Shown: piece by piece, positions 26,986 through 35,574 of the stretch
How the letters are laid out: every line of letters starts with the position of its first letter
Position numbering within the stretch: the stretch's first letter is position 1
NCBI RefSeq assembly: GCF_000202635.1
Contig: NC_015125.1
Span: forward strand, 310,001 to 374,000
Direction: 5' to 3'
Length of the DNA stretch: 64,000 nucleotides
DNA from: Microbacterium testaceum StLB037
GTDB taxonomy: Bacteria > Actinomycetota > Actinomycetes > Actinomycetales > Microbacteriaceae
The notes under the pieces: model-generated
Databases searched by the model: none
Told to the model about the DNA's origin: nothing
What the model saw: the letters and a program-made list of their open reading frames with translations, nothing else
Position numbers and translations under genes: made by a program

Positions 26986-27005
26986 TGTATGCATCTGAAT
27001 ATACA
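26986..27005. promoter_or_regulatory. Possible operator of the LLM-reductase operon
   Basis: 20-bp AT-rich imperfect palindrome with arms TGTAT / ATACA, 16 nt before the LLM start codon, in a stretch otherwise about 70% GC. Size and symmetry fit a MarR- or TetR-type site; no regulator gene is adjacent. Confidence 0.45.
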
Positions 27006-27107
27006 TGTCAGAACGCAGGACGCCGATCTTTATTCCGTCGTAGCCCATCGGCATCCTGAATCCACCCCCGTGGACCCTCGCTCGCGTGGCGATTATCGTC
27101 GCCCGGG

Positions 27108-28181
27108 ATGACGGATGCCATGACCTCGCCCCCCACGACGACTCGAACCCCGTTCTGGGACAACGCCCGCTTCGCCGCGATCATCCTGGTCGTGTTCGGC
27201 CATGCGATCCAACGCCTGACGTACGACTCGGATGCCGCGGAGGCGCTGTACCTGCTCGTCTACGCATTCCACATGCCGCTGTTCGCGCTGGTCGCGGGGT
27301 ACTTCTCCTCGTCGGCCGAGCCCACGCGTCGACGCATGGCGCGGCTGTTCACCGACCTGGTCGCGCCGTACGTGATCTTCGAGACGCTGTGGACGATCAC
27401 GCAGTTCCTCGTAACGGGGAGGACGAACCTCGATCCGGCACAGCCGTCGTGGACGCTGTGGTTCCTGCTCGCGCTCGCGCTGTTCCGACTCGTGCTGCCG
27501 TACCTCGCGCTGCTGCGGGCGCCCGTGGTCTGGGCCCTGGTGATCTCGGTCGTGGCGGGGTACCTGCCGAGCATCGACTCGACGTTCTCGCTCTCGCGCT
27601 TCCTCGGGCTGCTGCCCTTCTTCACCCTTGGGTGGTGGCTCCGCGAGCACGACGTCGTCGCACGGGCGGGGCTGCTGGCCGCGCGGCCGCTCTGGCTGCG
27701 GGCTTCCGCGGCGAGCGTTCTGATCGGGGCGGGAGTCCTGGCATTCGTCTTCGTCGAGACCTGGCGCGACGTGCGCCTGGGGACGTGGTTCTTCTTCGTC
27801 GACGCTTACGCCGACCTCGACGCCCCGCAGTGGTGGGCGGGCGGTGTGCGACTGGCGATCATCGCGCTGGCGCTCGCGCTGATGGCGGCGTTCCTGCTGC
27901 TCATTCCCCGCCGCGGGACGTCGTGGACGCACCTCGGTCAGTACACGATGTACGTCTACCTCCTGCACACGTTCGTGCTCTACCCGTTCCGCCAGTCGGG
28001 CGTCCTCCGCGGGTTGGAGCCGATGTGGCTGTGGATCCCGGTGGTCGCCGTTGCCAGCGTCGCGATCGCTGTTGCGTTGTCGAGCCGCCCGATACGGCGC
28101 CTCACACGTCCCCTGGTGGAGCCCCGGATGCCGTGGCTCTTCCGCGACCGGGAGCTCGGCGCAGGCCGCGGGGCGCGGTAG
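27108..28181 (+). CDS. Acyltransferase 3 family membrane protein
   Basis: 357 residues with about ten membrane helices. The catalytic His is in LVVFGHAIQRL after the WDNARFAAI start, and YLLVYAFHMPLFALVAGYF is the second family signature. These proteins O-acylate surface glycans or secreted molecules. The last codons (ELGAGRGAR, stop) fall inside the first copy of a 60-bp tandem duplication, so the present C-terminus is set by repeat DNA. TATCGT (27094-27099) lies 8 nt before the ATG. Confidence 0.9.
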   Translation: MTDAMTSPPTTTRTPFWDNARFAAIILVVFGHAIQRLTYDSDAAEALYLLVYAFHMPLFALVAGYFSSSAEPTRRRMARLFTDLVAPYVIFETLWTITQFLVTGRTNLDPAQPSWTLWFLLALALFRLVLPYLALLRAPVVWALVISVVAGYLPSIDSTFSLSRFLGLLPFFTLGWWLREHDVVARAGLLAARPLWLRASAASVLIGAGVLAFVFVETWRDVRLGTWFFFVDAYADLDAPQWWAGGVRLAIIALALALMAAFLLLIPRRGTSWTHLGQYTMYVYLLHTFVLYPFRQSGVLRGLEPMWLWIPVVAVASVAIAVALSSRPIRRLTRPLVEPRMPWLFRDRELGAGRGAR

Positions 28182-28269
28182 CGCGGCGGCTCGCGCCGCA
28201 CCCGGTGGCGCGAGCTCGGCGCAGGCCGCGGGGCGCGGTAGCGCGGCGGCTCGCGCCGCACCCGGTGGC
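28152..28269. repeat. Exact tandem duplication, period 60 bp
   Basis: Bases 28152-28209 are repeated at 28212-28269 with no difference that I can see. The first copy contains the stop codon of the acyltransferase gene. The second copy runs into a 25-nt hairpin repeat beginning at 28264. Confidence 0.9.
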
Positions 28270-28404
28270 TTCGACGAGCTCAGCCACCCCGCACGACCAA
28301 GGCCTCCGAGCCCGCCGAAGGTCCCTGAGCCCGCCGAAGGTCCCTGAGCCCGTCGAAGGAACCGAACCCCACCGCACGCGGTGGCTTCGACGAGCTCAGC
28401 CCCC
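28264..28404. repeat. Cluster of 25-nt hairpin repeats
   Basis: A complete unit with arms GGTGGCT/AGCCACC at 28264-28288, two to three overlapping GGTCCCTGAGC-type units at about 28317-28363, and a partial unit at 28380-28404. It fills the gap between the convergent acyltransferase and efeB genes. Confidence 0.8.
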
Positions 28405-28437
28405 TCCGCGCGTCGGCACGGCCCCCGCACGTTCGGG

Positions 28438-29772
28438 TCAGGAGCCCAGCAGCCCCGCCCCCACCGACGTCCCCGAGGCCGGAGCCGGAGGCACGGCCCA
28501 CAGCCCGGAGCCGACGTGGCGGATGTACTCGCCCATGGCATCCGTCGACAGCGCCTTCTGCAGCGTGATGAAGCGGTCGGGGCTCTTCTGGAACGACAGG
28601 AAGAACAGCCCCGCGTTCAGTCGACCGAGGTCGGTGGTGCCGTCGACGAAGTTGTAGCCACGACGCAGGATGCGAATGCCGCCGTTGTTGTCGGGATGCG
28701 CCCGGCTCACGTGGCTCCGCGGGTCGATGCGCGGCTTGCCGCCGGCATCCGTCGCGCCGAAGTCGGGAGCGGTGAACTCGTCGCCACCCGACAGCGGTGC
28801 CCCCGCACCCTTGTCGCGGCCGATCACGCGGTCCTGCTCGGCGAGCCGCGTGCGGTCCCACGTCTCGATGAGCATCGCGATGCGACGCGCGACGAGGTAC
28901 GACCCGCCCGCGAGCCACGCCGGACCCTCGGATGCCGAGACCCAGACGTTCTCCTCCAGCGCGGCCGTGTCGTCGGCGAGGATGTTCGCCGTGCCGTCCT
29001 TGAAGCCGAAGAGGTTGCGCGGAGTCGTCTGAGCGGCGGTGGTCTTCGATGTCCGACCGAACCCGAGCTGCGACCACCGGATCGTCGCGCGGCCGAAAGC
29101 GATCCGGCTGAGGTTGCGGATCGCGTGCACGGCCACCTGCGGGTCGTCGGCGCACGCCTGGATGCACAGGTCGCCGTCGGAGCGCAGCGGATCGAGGTCG
29201 TCGTTCAGGAACGCCGGCAACCGCTCGAGCCCGGGCGGGCGCTGCCCCTCGAGTCCGAAGCGGGCGTCGAAGAGCGACGGGCCGAAGCCGAAGGTGATCG
29301 TGAGGTTGCTCGCCGGGAGACCGACGGCCTCCCCCGTGTCGTCCGGCGGCGCGTCGGGCGATCCACCGAGCGCGCCGGTCGCACTGACGTCGAGCCCCTG
29401 CATCATGCGGGTGGCGGCGTACGTCCAGTCCGACAGCAACTCCGCGAGGTCGTCGCGGGTCGTGCGGGCCATCATGTCGTACGCCGCGAAGTGCAGGTGC
29501 TCCTGCACCGGCGTGGTGATCCCCGGCTGATGGATGCCGGATGCCGGGGCCGCGGCATCCATCACCCGTCGAGCCTGGTCCTGGCCGTAGGCGGCACCGC
29601 CGACGAGACCGGCGCCCGCGCCGACGACGAGGCTCGTCGCGCTCGCCCCGATGGCCAGGCCGATCAGATCGCGACGCGAGACTCCCGCGGCCGCCTCGGC
29701 GGCATCGGGACGCGCGGCTGCCGCCGAACCCGAGGGTCCGGCGGCAGCAGGGGTCTGTTCTTCGTCGCTCAC
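28438..29772 (-). CDS. efeB: Dye-decolorizing peroxidase EfeB (deferrochelatase)
   Basis: Tat-exported haem peroxidase that completes the EfeUOB iron-uptake system, oxidising ferrous iron or acting on haem. The 444-residue protein has a twin-arginine signal (SRRDLIGLAIG, about 32-60), the DyP motif FGFKDGTANI with the catalytic Asp, and the proximal-haem segment near SHVSRAHPDNNGG. The start GTG 29772 has GGAG 5 nt upstream; GTG 29778, which would overlap the efeO stop, is an alternative. It is the last gene of efeU-efeO-efeB. Confidence 0.94.
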   Translation of the reverse strand: MSDEEQTPAAAGPSGSAAAARPDAAEAAAGVSRRDLIGLAIGASATSLVVGAGAGLVGGAAYGQDQARRVMDAAAPASGIHQPGITTPVQEHLHFAAYDMMARTTRDDLAELLSDWTYAATRMMQGLDVSATGALGGSPDAPPDDTGEAVGLPASNLTITFGFGPSLFDARFGLEGQRPPGLERLPAFLNDDLDPLRSDGDLCIQACADDPQVAVHAIRNLSRIAFGRATIRWSQLGFGRTSKTTAAQTTPRNLFGFKDGTANILADDTAALEENVWVSASEGPAWLAGGSYLVARRIAMLIETWDRTRLAEQDRVIGRDKGAGAPLSGGDEFTAPDFGATDAGGKPRIDPRSHVSRAHPDNNGGIRILRRGYNFVDGTTDLGRLNAGLFFLSFQKSPDRFITLQKALSTDAMGEYIRHVGSGLWAVPPAPASGTSVGAGLLGS

Positions 29773-29774
29773 GC

Positions 29775-31004
29775 TCACTCCAGGACGGTGACCGTCAGCT
29801 GCGACAGCGGCTCGGCCAGCGCGTTGATCAGGTCGGTGAACTGGCGCTTGTCGGCTTCGGTCAGCTGGGAGTAGGGGACGAAGCCCGCGTCCGCGGAGCC
29901 GTGGGCAGCGAGAGCGGCCTCGAGGTCGGCGTAGCCCTTGTCGATGCGCGTGACGAGCTCGGCACCCTTGTCGCCCTTGGATTCGGCGAAGTCGCGCACG
30001 AGCGAGAACGCCATCTTGGAGCCCTCGACGTTCGCCGCGAAGTCGTAGAGGTCGGTTCCCGACCACCAGTCCTCTTCACCGCTGATCTTGCCGCTCGCGA
30101 CCTCGTCGAGCAGCGCGATCGCACCGTTCGAGATGCCCGCCACGCCCTGGGTGTCGAGCGCCTGGGTGAACTCGTCACCGTGGACGTAGTCGTACAGCTC
30201 CTGCACGTCGGACACGAGCTTGTCGCCGTGCGTCTTCCGCTCCTCCGGGGTCGAGGGGGTCCAGTCCTTCCACGCGGGCGTCTCGCCGTCGGCGTTCAGG
30301 GCATCCTGCGCGGGCACCCAGAGGTCCTTCTCGATGCGGTGGAACCCGGTCCAGTCGAGGCCCTCGGCCACGGCGTCGACCTCGCGGTAGTCGATGCGCG
30401 GATCGAGGTCACCGAGCGCCTCAGCGATCGGCTCGATGCGCTCGTAGTACGCGCGCACGCGGGGGAACTGCTCCTTCGCCGCGGCGTCGTCTCCCGACTC
30501 GTACGCAGCCGTGAACGTCTTCACGGCGGGGAGCAGCTGACCGACCTGGTCCTTGACGAACGCGGCGTAGAGGTCGACGGCCTGCTGCTTCTGCTCGGCA
30601 TCCGGACCCTCGACGGCGACGGCGTCTCCGGTGACCGAGAAGCTGGCCTTGCCCACGCCGTCGCCGACCATGCCGGGCTTGCAGAGGGTGAAGTAGTCGC
30701 CGGGCTGAGCGACGACGGTGAGGTTGCGCGATGCGCCGGGGGCGATGTTCTCGACCTCGCCGACGATGCGAAGGCCATCGGATGCCAGCAGGTAGAACTC
30801 CGTGACCTGGTCGCTCTTGTTGCTCACGTCGAACGCGACGGTCCCGCTGGGCACCGAGGCGGACGAGACGGCGCAGCCGTCGTCGGTCGAGGTGACCGTG
30901 AGGGCTCCGGAGGCGGACGCGTCGGTCTTGGCGACGCAACCGGCGAGGACGAGGGCGGCCGCGCCGGCCACGGCCGTAGCCGCGAGGAGGCGAGTCGGGG
31001 TCAT
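29775..31004 (-). CDS. efeO: Iron-uptake lipoprotein EfeO
   Basis: 409 residues: lipoprotein signal with lipobox LAGC, an N-terminal cupredoxin-like Cup domain (about 30-130, GCAVSSASVPSGTVAFDV...LCKPGM), and a C-terminal M75 peptidase-like metal-binding domain with the HxxE motif in GFHRIEKDLW. It binds iron outside the membrane and hands it to the EfeU permease. Its start overlaps the efeU stop (ATGA), so translation is coupled. Confidence 0.95.
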   Translation of the reverse strand: MTPTRLLAATAVAGAAALVLAGCVAKTDASASGALTVTSTDDGCAVSSASVPSGTVAFDVSNKSDQVTEFYLLASDGLRIVGEVENIAPGASRNLTVVAQPGDYFTLCKPGMVGDGVGKASFSVTGDAVAVEGPDAEQKQQAVDLYAAFVKDQVGQLLPAVKTFTAAYESGDDAAAKEQFPRVRAYYERIEPIAEALGDLDPRIDYREVDAVAEGLDWTGFHRIEKDLWVPAQDALNADGETPAWKDWTPSTPEERKTHGDKLVSDVQELYDYVHGDEFTQALDTQGVAGISNGAIALLDEVASGKISGEEDWWSGTDLYDFAANVEGSKMAFSLVRDFAESKGDKGAELVTRIDKGYADLEAALAAHGSADAGFVPYSQLTEADKRQFTDLINALAEPLSQLTVTVLE

Positions 31005-32011
31005 GATGCTCCATTCGGATGGGTGACGGATGCCGCGGCGTCGGGCACGCGAGCGGCGTCGGGAGAATCGGGGGCGGCGTTCGCCGCGGGGTCGTCGGCC
31101 GCGGGAGTCGGGGCGGGCGCCTTCGGGCGACGGTTCGCGCGCACGCCGCGCACGAACAGGGGCACCACCACCGCGATGTAGACCGTCCAGGCGACGACCT
31201 GGAGCCACGTCATCGCGGGCATGAAGCCGACGGTCGCCTGCAGGAGGGCGGCGAGCGGGCCACCGGGGGCGATCGTGTCGGACACGTCGAAGGCCCATCC
31301 GAAGGGGAAGCCCGCCCATCCCGTGGCGACTCCGCCGGTGACGGGGTCGAGCGTGGCGCCCGCGCCGAAGGGGCCGGGCAGCGCCCCGGCCTCCTGCAGA
31401 TCGTGGAACGCGTAGGCGAGCACGCCGGCGGCGACCACGACCAGGAACCCCCCGGTCCAGGTGAAGAAGCGTCCGAGGTTCAGCCGCAGCATCCCGCGCG
31501 CGATCAGCCAGCCGAGCACGACGGCGGTGACGAGCCCGAGGAGCGCGCCGAGCAGAGCGACCGGGCTGTCGCCGAAGCCCTGCACCATCGACCAGAGCAG
31601 CAGGGTCGTCTCGACGCCCTCGCGTGCGACCGACACGAAACCGATGGCCACGAGAGCCCAGACACCGCCCTGGAGGGCCTTGTCGATCCCGCCCTCGAGC
31701 CCGGCCTTGAGCGTGCGCCCGGCGCGTTGCATCCAGAAGATCATCCAGGTGACCATCGCGACGGCGAGGAGGGACATCCCCCCGCCGAGGAGCTCCTGCG
31801 CTTCGAAGGTCAGCATGTAGGCGCCGAACGTGAAGATCGCGCCGACCGTGAGCGCCAGGACGACCGCGAGACCGACGCCGATCCACAGACGGGGCAGGGC
31901 GTCACGACGCCCGAGGCGCGTGAGATACGCGACCAGGATGCCGACGACGAGCGCGGCTTCGAGGCCTTCGCGGAGGCCGATGAGGAACGTGGCGAAGAAG
32001 CTGGCGAGCAC
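31001..32011 (-). CDS. efeU: Ferrous iron permease EfeU (FTR1 family)
   Basis: 336-residue membrane permease with seven predicted helices and both REGLE-type iron motifs (LREGLEAAL at about 13 and AREGVETTL at about 130). The C-terminus is a Pro/Ala-rich cytoplasmic tail. GTG 32011 gives the family N-terminus (ASFFATFLIGLREG). A DtxR/IdeR-type box 55 nt upstream indicates iron repression of the whole efeUOB operon. Confidence 0.94.
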   Translation of the reverse strand: MLASFFATFLIGLREGLEAALVVGILVAYLTRLGRRDALPRLWIGVGLAVVLALTVGAIFTFGAYMLTFEAQELLGGGMSLLAVAMVTWMIFWMQRAGRTLKAGLEGGIDKALQGGVWALVAIGFVSVAREGVETTLLLWSMVQGFGDSPVALLGALLGLVTAVVLGWLIARGMLRLNLGRFFTWTGGFLVVVAAGVLAYAFHDLQEAGALPGPFGAGATLDPVTGGVATGWAGFPFGWAFDVSDTIAPGGPLAALLQATVGFMPAMTWLQVVAWTVYIAVVVPLFVRGVRANRRPKAPAPTPAADDPAANAAPDSPDAARVPDAAASVTHPNGAS

Positions 32012-32065
32012 GGGCGGAATTCCGACTTTCGGTTTCGGGGTGGGCGCCGCGGCACTGCGGGAAGG

Positions 32066-32084
32066 TAAGGGCAGCCTCACCTGA
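32066..32084 (-). promoter_or_regulatory. Probable DtxR/IdeR iron box upstream of efeUOB
   Basis: Read on the minus strand this 19-mer (TCAGGTGAGGCTGCCCTTA) matches the DtxR/IdeR consensus TTAGGTTAGGCTAACCTAA at 14 positions, including the AGGT and AGGCT core. It lies 55 nt before the efeU start, and a TATCGT -10-like box is about 10 bp upstream of it, so bound repressor would block transcription. Confidence 0.7.
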
Positions 32085-32263
32085 CCTGGACACGATACGC
32101 AATTCGGTGGCCCGTTCGCACCCCGCCGATCGGCGGGGTTTGCTCCGCCGCGCCTCGGACGCACGTCTTCCGGCCCGCGGACGGGACGCGGCGCCGTCCG
32201 GCCCGGACGGTAACCGACGGCAACATTCGCCCATCGCTCGGCGGATCGACCTAGCCTCGTCGC

Positions 32264-33280
32264 ATGTCCGACCTGAATCTCCCCGTGCTCGACCTCTCGC
32301 TCCTCGACCAGGGACCGGATGCCGCCGCCCGCTTCCGCGACGAGCTGCGCGCCGCGACCCACGACGTCGGCTTCTTCTACCTGACCGGCACCGGCGTCAG
32401 CCCCGAACTGGAGGCGAACCTCCTGCGGGCGGCGAAGGACTTCTTCGCACTGCCCGAGGCCGACAAGCTCGCGATCGAGAACGTGACGAGCCCGCACTTC
32501 CGCGGCTACACGCGGGTCGGCGGCGAGCGCACGCAGGGCCGCGTCGACTGGCGCGAGCAGATCGACATCGGACCCGAGCGCGCGGCGATCGACGACCCCG
32601 ATGGTCCGGGATACAACCGTCTCGTCGGGCCCAACCTGTGGCCCGCGGCGCAGCCCGAGCTGAAGGAGGTCGTCACCGAGTGGCACGACCACCTCACCGG
32701 CGTGGCCCGCAAGCTGCTGCGCGCGTGGGCGCTCGCCCTCGGCGCCGAGGAGCAGTACTTCGACCGCCACTTCGGCGACCCGCAGACCCTCATCAAGATC
32801 GTCCGGTACCCCGGCAAGGACGACCCGACTCCCCAGCAGGGTGTCGGAGCGCACAAGGACTCGGGCGTCCTGACGCTGCTGTGGGTCGAGCCCGGCAAGG
32901 GCGGCCTGCAGGTCGAGCGCGACGGCGAGTGGGTCGACGCTCCCCCGGTGCCCGGCGCGTTCGTCGTCAACATCGGCGAACTGCTCGAGTACGCCACCCA
33001 GGGCTACCTGACCGCGACGAACCACCGCGTGATCTCACCGAAGTACCCCGACGAGCGCATCTCGGTGCCGTTCTTCTTCAACCCGGCGCTCGATGCGCGC
33101 CTGCCGATCATCGAGCTGCCCGAGGAGCTGGCATCCGAGGTCCGCGGGGTCACCGACGACCCGACCAACCCCATCCACGCGACCTACGGCGAGAACGCCC
33201 TGAAGTCGCGCCTGCGCGCCCACCCCGACGTGGCCGAGCGCTGGCACGCCGACCTGCTGGCCGCCCGCGCGGCATCCTGA
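32264..33280 (+). CDS. 2-oxoglutarate/Fe(II) oxygenase, isopenicillin N synthase-like
   Basis: 338-residue double-stranded beta-helix oxygenase. N-terminal DIOX_N segment (VPVLDLSLL-type start, GFFYLTGTGV), then the iron ligands in GAHKDSGVLT (HxD) and TNHRV (His), with the 2-oxoglutarate arginine in RISVPFF. All catalytic residues are present. The substrate is unknown; no biosynthetic cluster surrounds it. Its ATG is exactly 6 nt after TAGCCT (32252-32257), a leaderless start. It is divergent from efeU, which shares its upstream region. Confidence 0.92.
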   Translation: MSDLNLPVLDLSLLDQGPDAAARFRDELRAATHDVGFFYLTGTGVSPELEANLLRAAKDFFALPEADKLAIENVTSPHFRGYTRVGGERTQGRVDWREQIDIGPERAAIDDPDGPGYNRLVGPNLWPAAQPELKEVVTEWHDHLTGVARKLLRAWALALGAEEQYFDRHFGDPQTLIKIVRYPGKDDPTPQQGVGAHKDSGVLTLLWVEPGKGGLQVERDGEWVDAPPVPGAFVVNIGELLEYATQGYLTATNHRVISPKYPDERISVPFFFNPALDARLPIIELPEELASEVRGVTDDPTNPIHATYGENALKSRLRAHPDVAERWHADLLAARAAS

Positions 33281-33293
33281 GGCCCGGGGACCT

Positions 33294-33364
33294 CTCGATA
33301 AACGCCGATCCTCTCGAGACACACCGCGACACCGCGTGTTTCGAGAGGATCGGCGTTTATCGCG
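33294..33364. repeat. Phased palindrome P4 (pentamer CTCGA)
   Basis: CTCGA at 33294 and 33313 (19 apart); inverted TCGAG at 33341 and TCGCG at 33360 (19 apart). The arms pair perfectly over 22 bp (33296-33317 with 33341-33362), the longest perfect stem in the window. Its arm sequence (AAACGCCGATCC) is shared with P5 at 62767-62833. Confidence 0.9.
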
Positions 33365-33374
33365 TACGCGCCGA

Positions 33375-33399
33375 GGTGGCTGAGCTCGTCGAAGCCACC
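33375..33399. repeat. 25-nt hairpin repeat
   Basis: Single complete unit, arms GGTGGCT/AGCCACC, with a decayed CCTTCGACGGGCTTAGGG unit behind it, between palindrome P4 and the rpsO terminator. Confidence 0.8.
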
Positions 33400-33449
33400 G
33401 CTCCCTTCGACGGGCTTAGGGGCCTCGCATCCCGCACGGGGGAATGATG

Positions 33450-33478
33450 AAGGCCGCCCCACACCGTGGGGCGGCCTT
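33450..33478 (-). terminator. rpsO terminator
   Basis: Perfect 13-bp stem (AAGGCCGCCCCAC / GTGGGGCGGCCTT) with a 3-nt loop, 36 nt after the rpsO stop. Confidence 0.85.
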
Positions 33479-33513
33479 CCAAGAATGTTTTGCGCGATAG
33501 AACGCTGGTGCGA

Positions 33514-33783
33514 TTAGCGACGCAGACCGAGACGCTCGATGAGCGAGCGGTAACGGTTGATGTCGACGTCCTGCAGGTAACCCAGCAGGCGACGGCGCTG
33601 ACCGACGAGCAGGAAGAGTCCACGGCGCGAGTGGTGGTCGTGCTTGTGGATCTTGAGGTGCTCGGTGAGGTCCTTGATGCGCTGCGTCATCATCGCGACC
33701 TGCACCTCGGGGGATCCGGTGTCACCGGGGTGCGTCGCGTACTCTTCGATGATCGCCTTCTTGACGTCTGCTTCGAGTGCCAT
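33514..33783 (-). CDS. rpsO: 30S ribosomal protein S15
   Basis: 89-residue primary-binding 16S rRNA protein, the usual size. The signature [26 protein letters not shown] is complete. It starts with [28 protein letters not shown] at ATG 33783, with an AAGGGG ribosome site. It belongs to the conserved truB-ribF-rpsO-pnp order, but ribF and pnp are far apart here because other genes lie between. Confidence 0.98.
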   Translation of the reverse strand: MALEADVKKAIIEEYATHPGDTGSPEVQVAMMTQRIKDLTEHLKIHKHDHHSRRGLFLLVGQRRRLLGYLQDVDINRYRSLIERLGLRR

Positions 33784-33972
33784 AGATGGGATCCCCTTCC
33801 TTCTCATTGCGCGGCGCCCGTCACACGATGTGCGAGCTCTCTTTATCCGCGGCCGATCGAACGGCAACCGCATGAGTCTACCAGCATCCGGATGCCGCGA
33901 CCGCCCTGCTCTCCCCCTCGCACGGGGCAGCGGGTGCGCCCCGGTGTCGGACGCCTGGCGTAGCCTCGATCC

Positions 33973-34194
33973 GTGCAGCTCACCGTCCGCGTCAAGCCCG
34001 GCAGTCGACGCGGTCCCCTCGTCGAAGACACCGCCGAGGGGCTCGTGGTGCACGTGCGCGAGCGCGCTGTCGACGGCGCGGCGAACTCCGGTGTCGTCAA
34101 GGCTCTCGCGGCGCACTTCGGCGTGCCGGCCCGCGATGTCGAGATCCTGCGCGGGCACGCCGCCCGAGTGAAGCGCGTCGAGGTCGACGCGTGA
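33973..34194 (+). CDS. DUF167 (YggU) family protein
   Basis: 73-residue alpha/beta protein with the family core [11 protein letters not shown]...[21 protein letters not shown] and the C-terminal [16 protein letters not shown]. Function is unknown. GTG start exactly 6 nt after TAGCCT (33961-33966), a leaderless mRNA. It overlaps the next gene by 4 nt (GTGA). Confidence 0.9.
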   Translation: MQLTVRVKPGSRRGPLVEDTAEGLVVHVRERAVDGAANSGVVKALAAHFGVPARDVEILRGHAARVKRVEVDA

Positions 34195-35495
34195 GCGCCC
34201 GCAAGAGCGCGTTCATCGATCTGCGTCCGCTCACCACCTCCCCCGCGTTCGCGCGGCTGTGGATCGGGTCGACGCTCGCGGGCCTCGGCGGACAGCTCAC
34301 GGTCGTCGCCGTCATGCTGCACGTGTTCGAGCTGACGCAGAGCACCTTCGCGGTCTCGATGATCGCGGTCGCGGGGCTCCTGCCCATGGTCCTCGCGGGT
34401 CTCTACGGCGGCATGCTCGCCGACGCCTTCGATCGGCGCACGGTCGCCCTTCTCGCGGCCGTCGTCACCTTCGTCTCGACCGCGTTGCTGGCTGCCCTCG
34501 CGTGGACGGGCCTCGAGACGGTCGGGTGGCTCTTCGTCCTCAGCGTGGTGAACTCCGCTGCGAACTCCATCGTGATGGCGACCAAGTCGGCGATCACCCC
34601 GCGGCTGATCCCCCGCGAGCTACTGCCGGCCGCCGCGGCCCTCCAGGGAGTCACCGTCGGAATCATGGTGATGGCCGGACCCGCGCTGGCCGGTGTGCTC
34701 GTCGCGGTGGCCGGATACGCCTGGACCTACTCGCTCGACGTGCTCCTCATGACCTCGCTCTTCCTGGGGCTCTGGTCGTTGCCGCGCCTGCGTCCCGAGG
34801 GCGAGGTCGTGCGACCCGGGCTCGAGTCGCTCCGCGACGGCGCGCGGTTCCTGCGCCGCGCCCCGAACATCCGCCTGCAGTACCTCCTCGACATCACGGC
34901 GATGACCTTCGGCCAACCCGTCACCCTCTTCCCCGCGATCGGTGCGGTGCTGCTGGGCGGTGGGGCGATCACCACCGGCGTCCTCACGGCGGCGGTCGCG
35001 GCCGGCGCGTTCCTGTCGAGCCTCTTCTCGGGCCCGATCGGGCGGGTGCGACGCCAGGGCCTCGGGATCGAGCGCGCGATCCAGGTCTACGGCCTGTCGA
35101 TCGGCCTGTTCGGCCTGGTCTTGGTCGCCGCGAGCCTCGGCTGGCTCCGCCCCGACCTCGTCGACGAGACCCACGCCGCCGTCGCGCTGATCGTCCTCGC
35201 CGCGGTGACTCTCGCCATCTCGGGAGCGGCCGACAACGTCAGCGCGATCTACCGCTCGACCATGATGCAGGCGGCTGTCCCGGATGCCATGCGCGGGCGC
35301 CTCCAGGGCATCTTCATCGTCGTGGTGGCCGGCGGCCCCCGCATCGGGGCGCTCTACGCCGGAACCCTCGCGACCCTGACCGCCCTGTGGGTGCCTCCCC
35401 TGTTCGGCGGCATCCTGATCCTGGCCATCGTGGGCACGCTCGTGCGGTTCTCGCCGCGCTTCCGGGCCTACGACGCGCTCGATCCTCAGCCCTGA
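34191..35495 (+). CDS. MFS transporter, MFS_3 (EntS-like) type
   Basis: 434 residues with twelve predicted membrane helices. The motif after helix 2 ([16 protein letters not shown]) and the centre [17 protein letters not shown] resemble the MFS_3 group that includes the enterobactin exporter EntS. No siderophore genes are nearby, so substrate assignment is not possible. It is translationally coupled to the DUF167 gene. Confidence 0.88.
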   Translation: MSARKSAFIDLRPLTTSPAFARLWIGSTLAGLGGQLTVVAVMLHVFELTQSTFAVSMIAVAGLLPMVLAGLYGGMLADAFDRRTVALLAAVVTFVSTALLAALAWTGLETVGWLFVLSVVNSAANSIVMATKSAITPRLIPRELLPAAAALQGVTVGIMVMAGPALAGVLVAVAGYAWTYSLDVLLMTSLFLGLWSLPRLRPEGEVVRPGLESLRDGARFLRRAPNIRLQYLLDITAMTFGQPVTLFPAIGAVLLGGGAITTGVLTAAVAAGAFLSSLFSGPIGRVRRQGLGIERAIQVYGLSIGLFGLVLVAASLGWLRPDLVDETHAAVALIVLAAVTLAISGAADNVSAIYRSTMMQAAVPDAMRGRLQGIFIVVVAGGPRIGALYAGTLATLTALWVPPLFGGILILAIVGTLVRFSPRFRAYDALDPQP

Positions 35496-35574
35496 ACCCG
35501 TCGCACACCGCGGAATATGTCGCCGCGTTGCGCGTCGACGTCTCTTCCCCCGTCGCCTGGGAAAGCATGGCGGG

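Noticed and set aside
32121..32138. Perfect 18-bp palindrome CCCCGCCGATCGGCGGGG as an operator
   Set aside because: Short GC-only palindromes are frequent by chance in this DNA and nothing in its position relates to a promoter box.
34191..35495. Siderophore exporter belonging to the efe iron region
   Set aside because: Similarity to EntS is only at family level, there are no siderophore synthesis genes, and no iron box precedes the gene.
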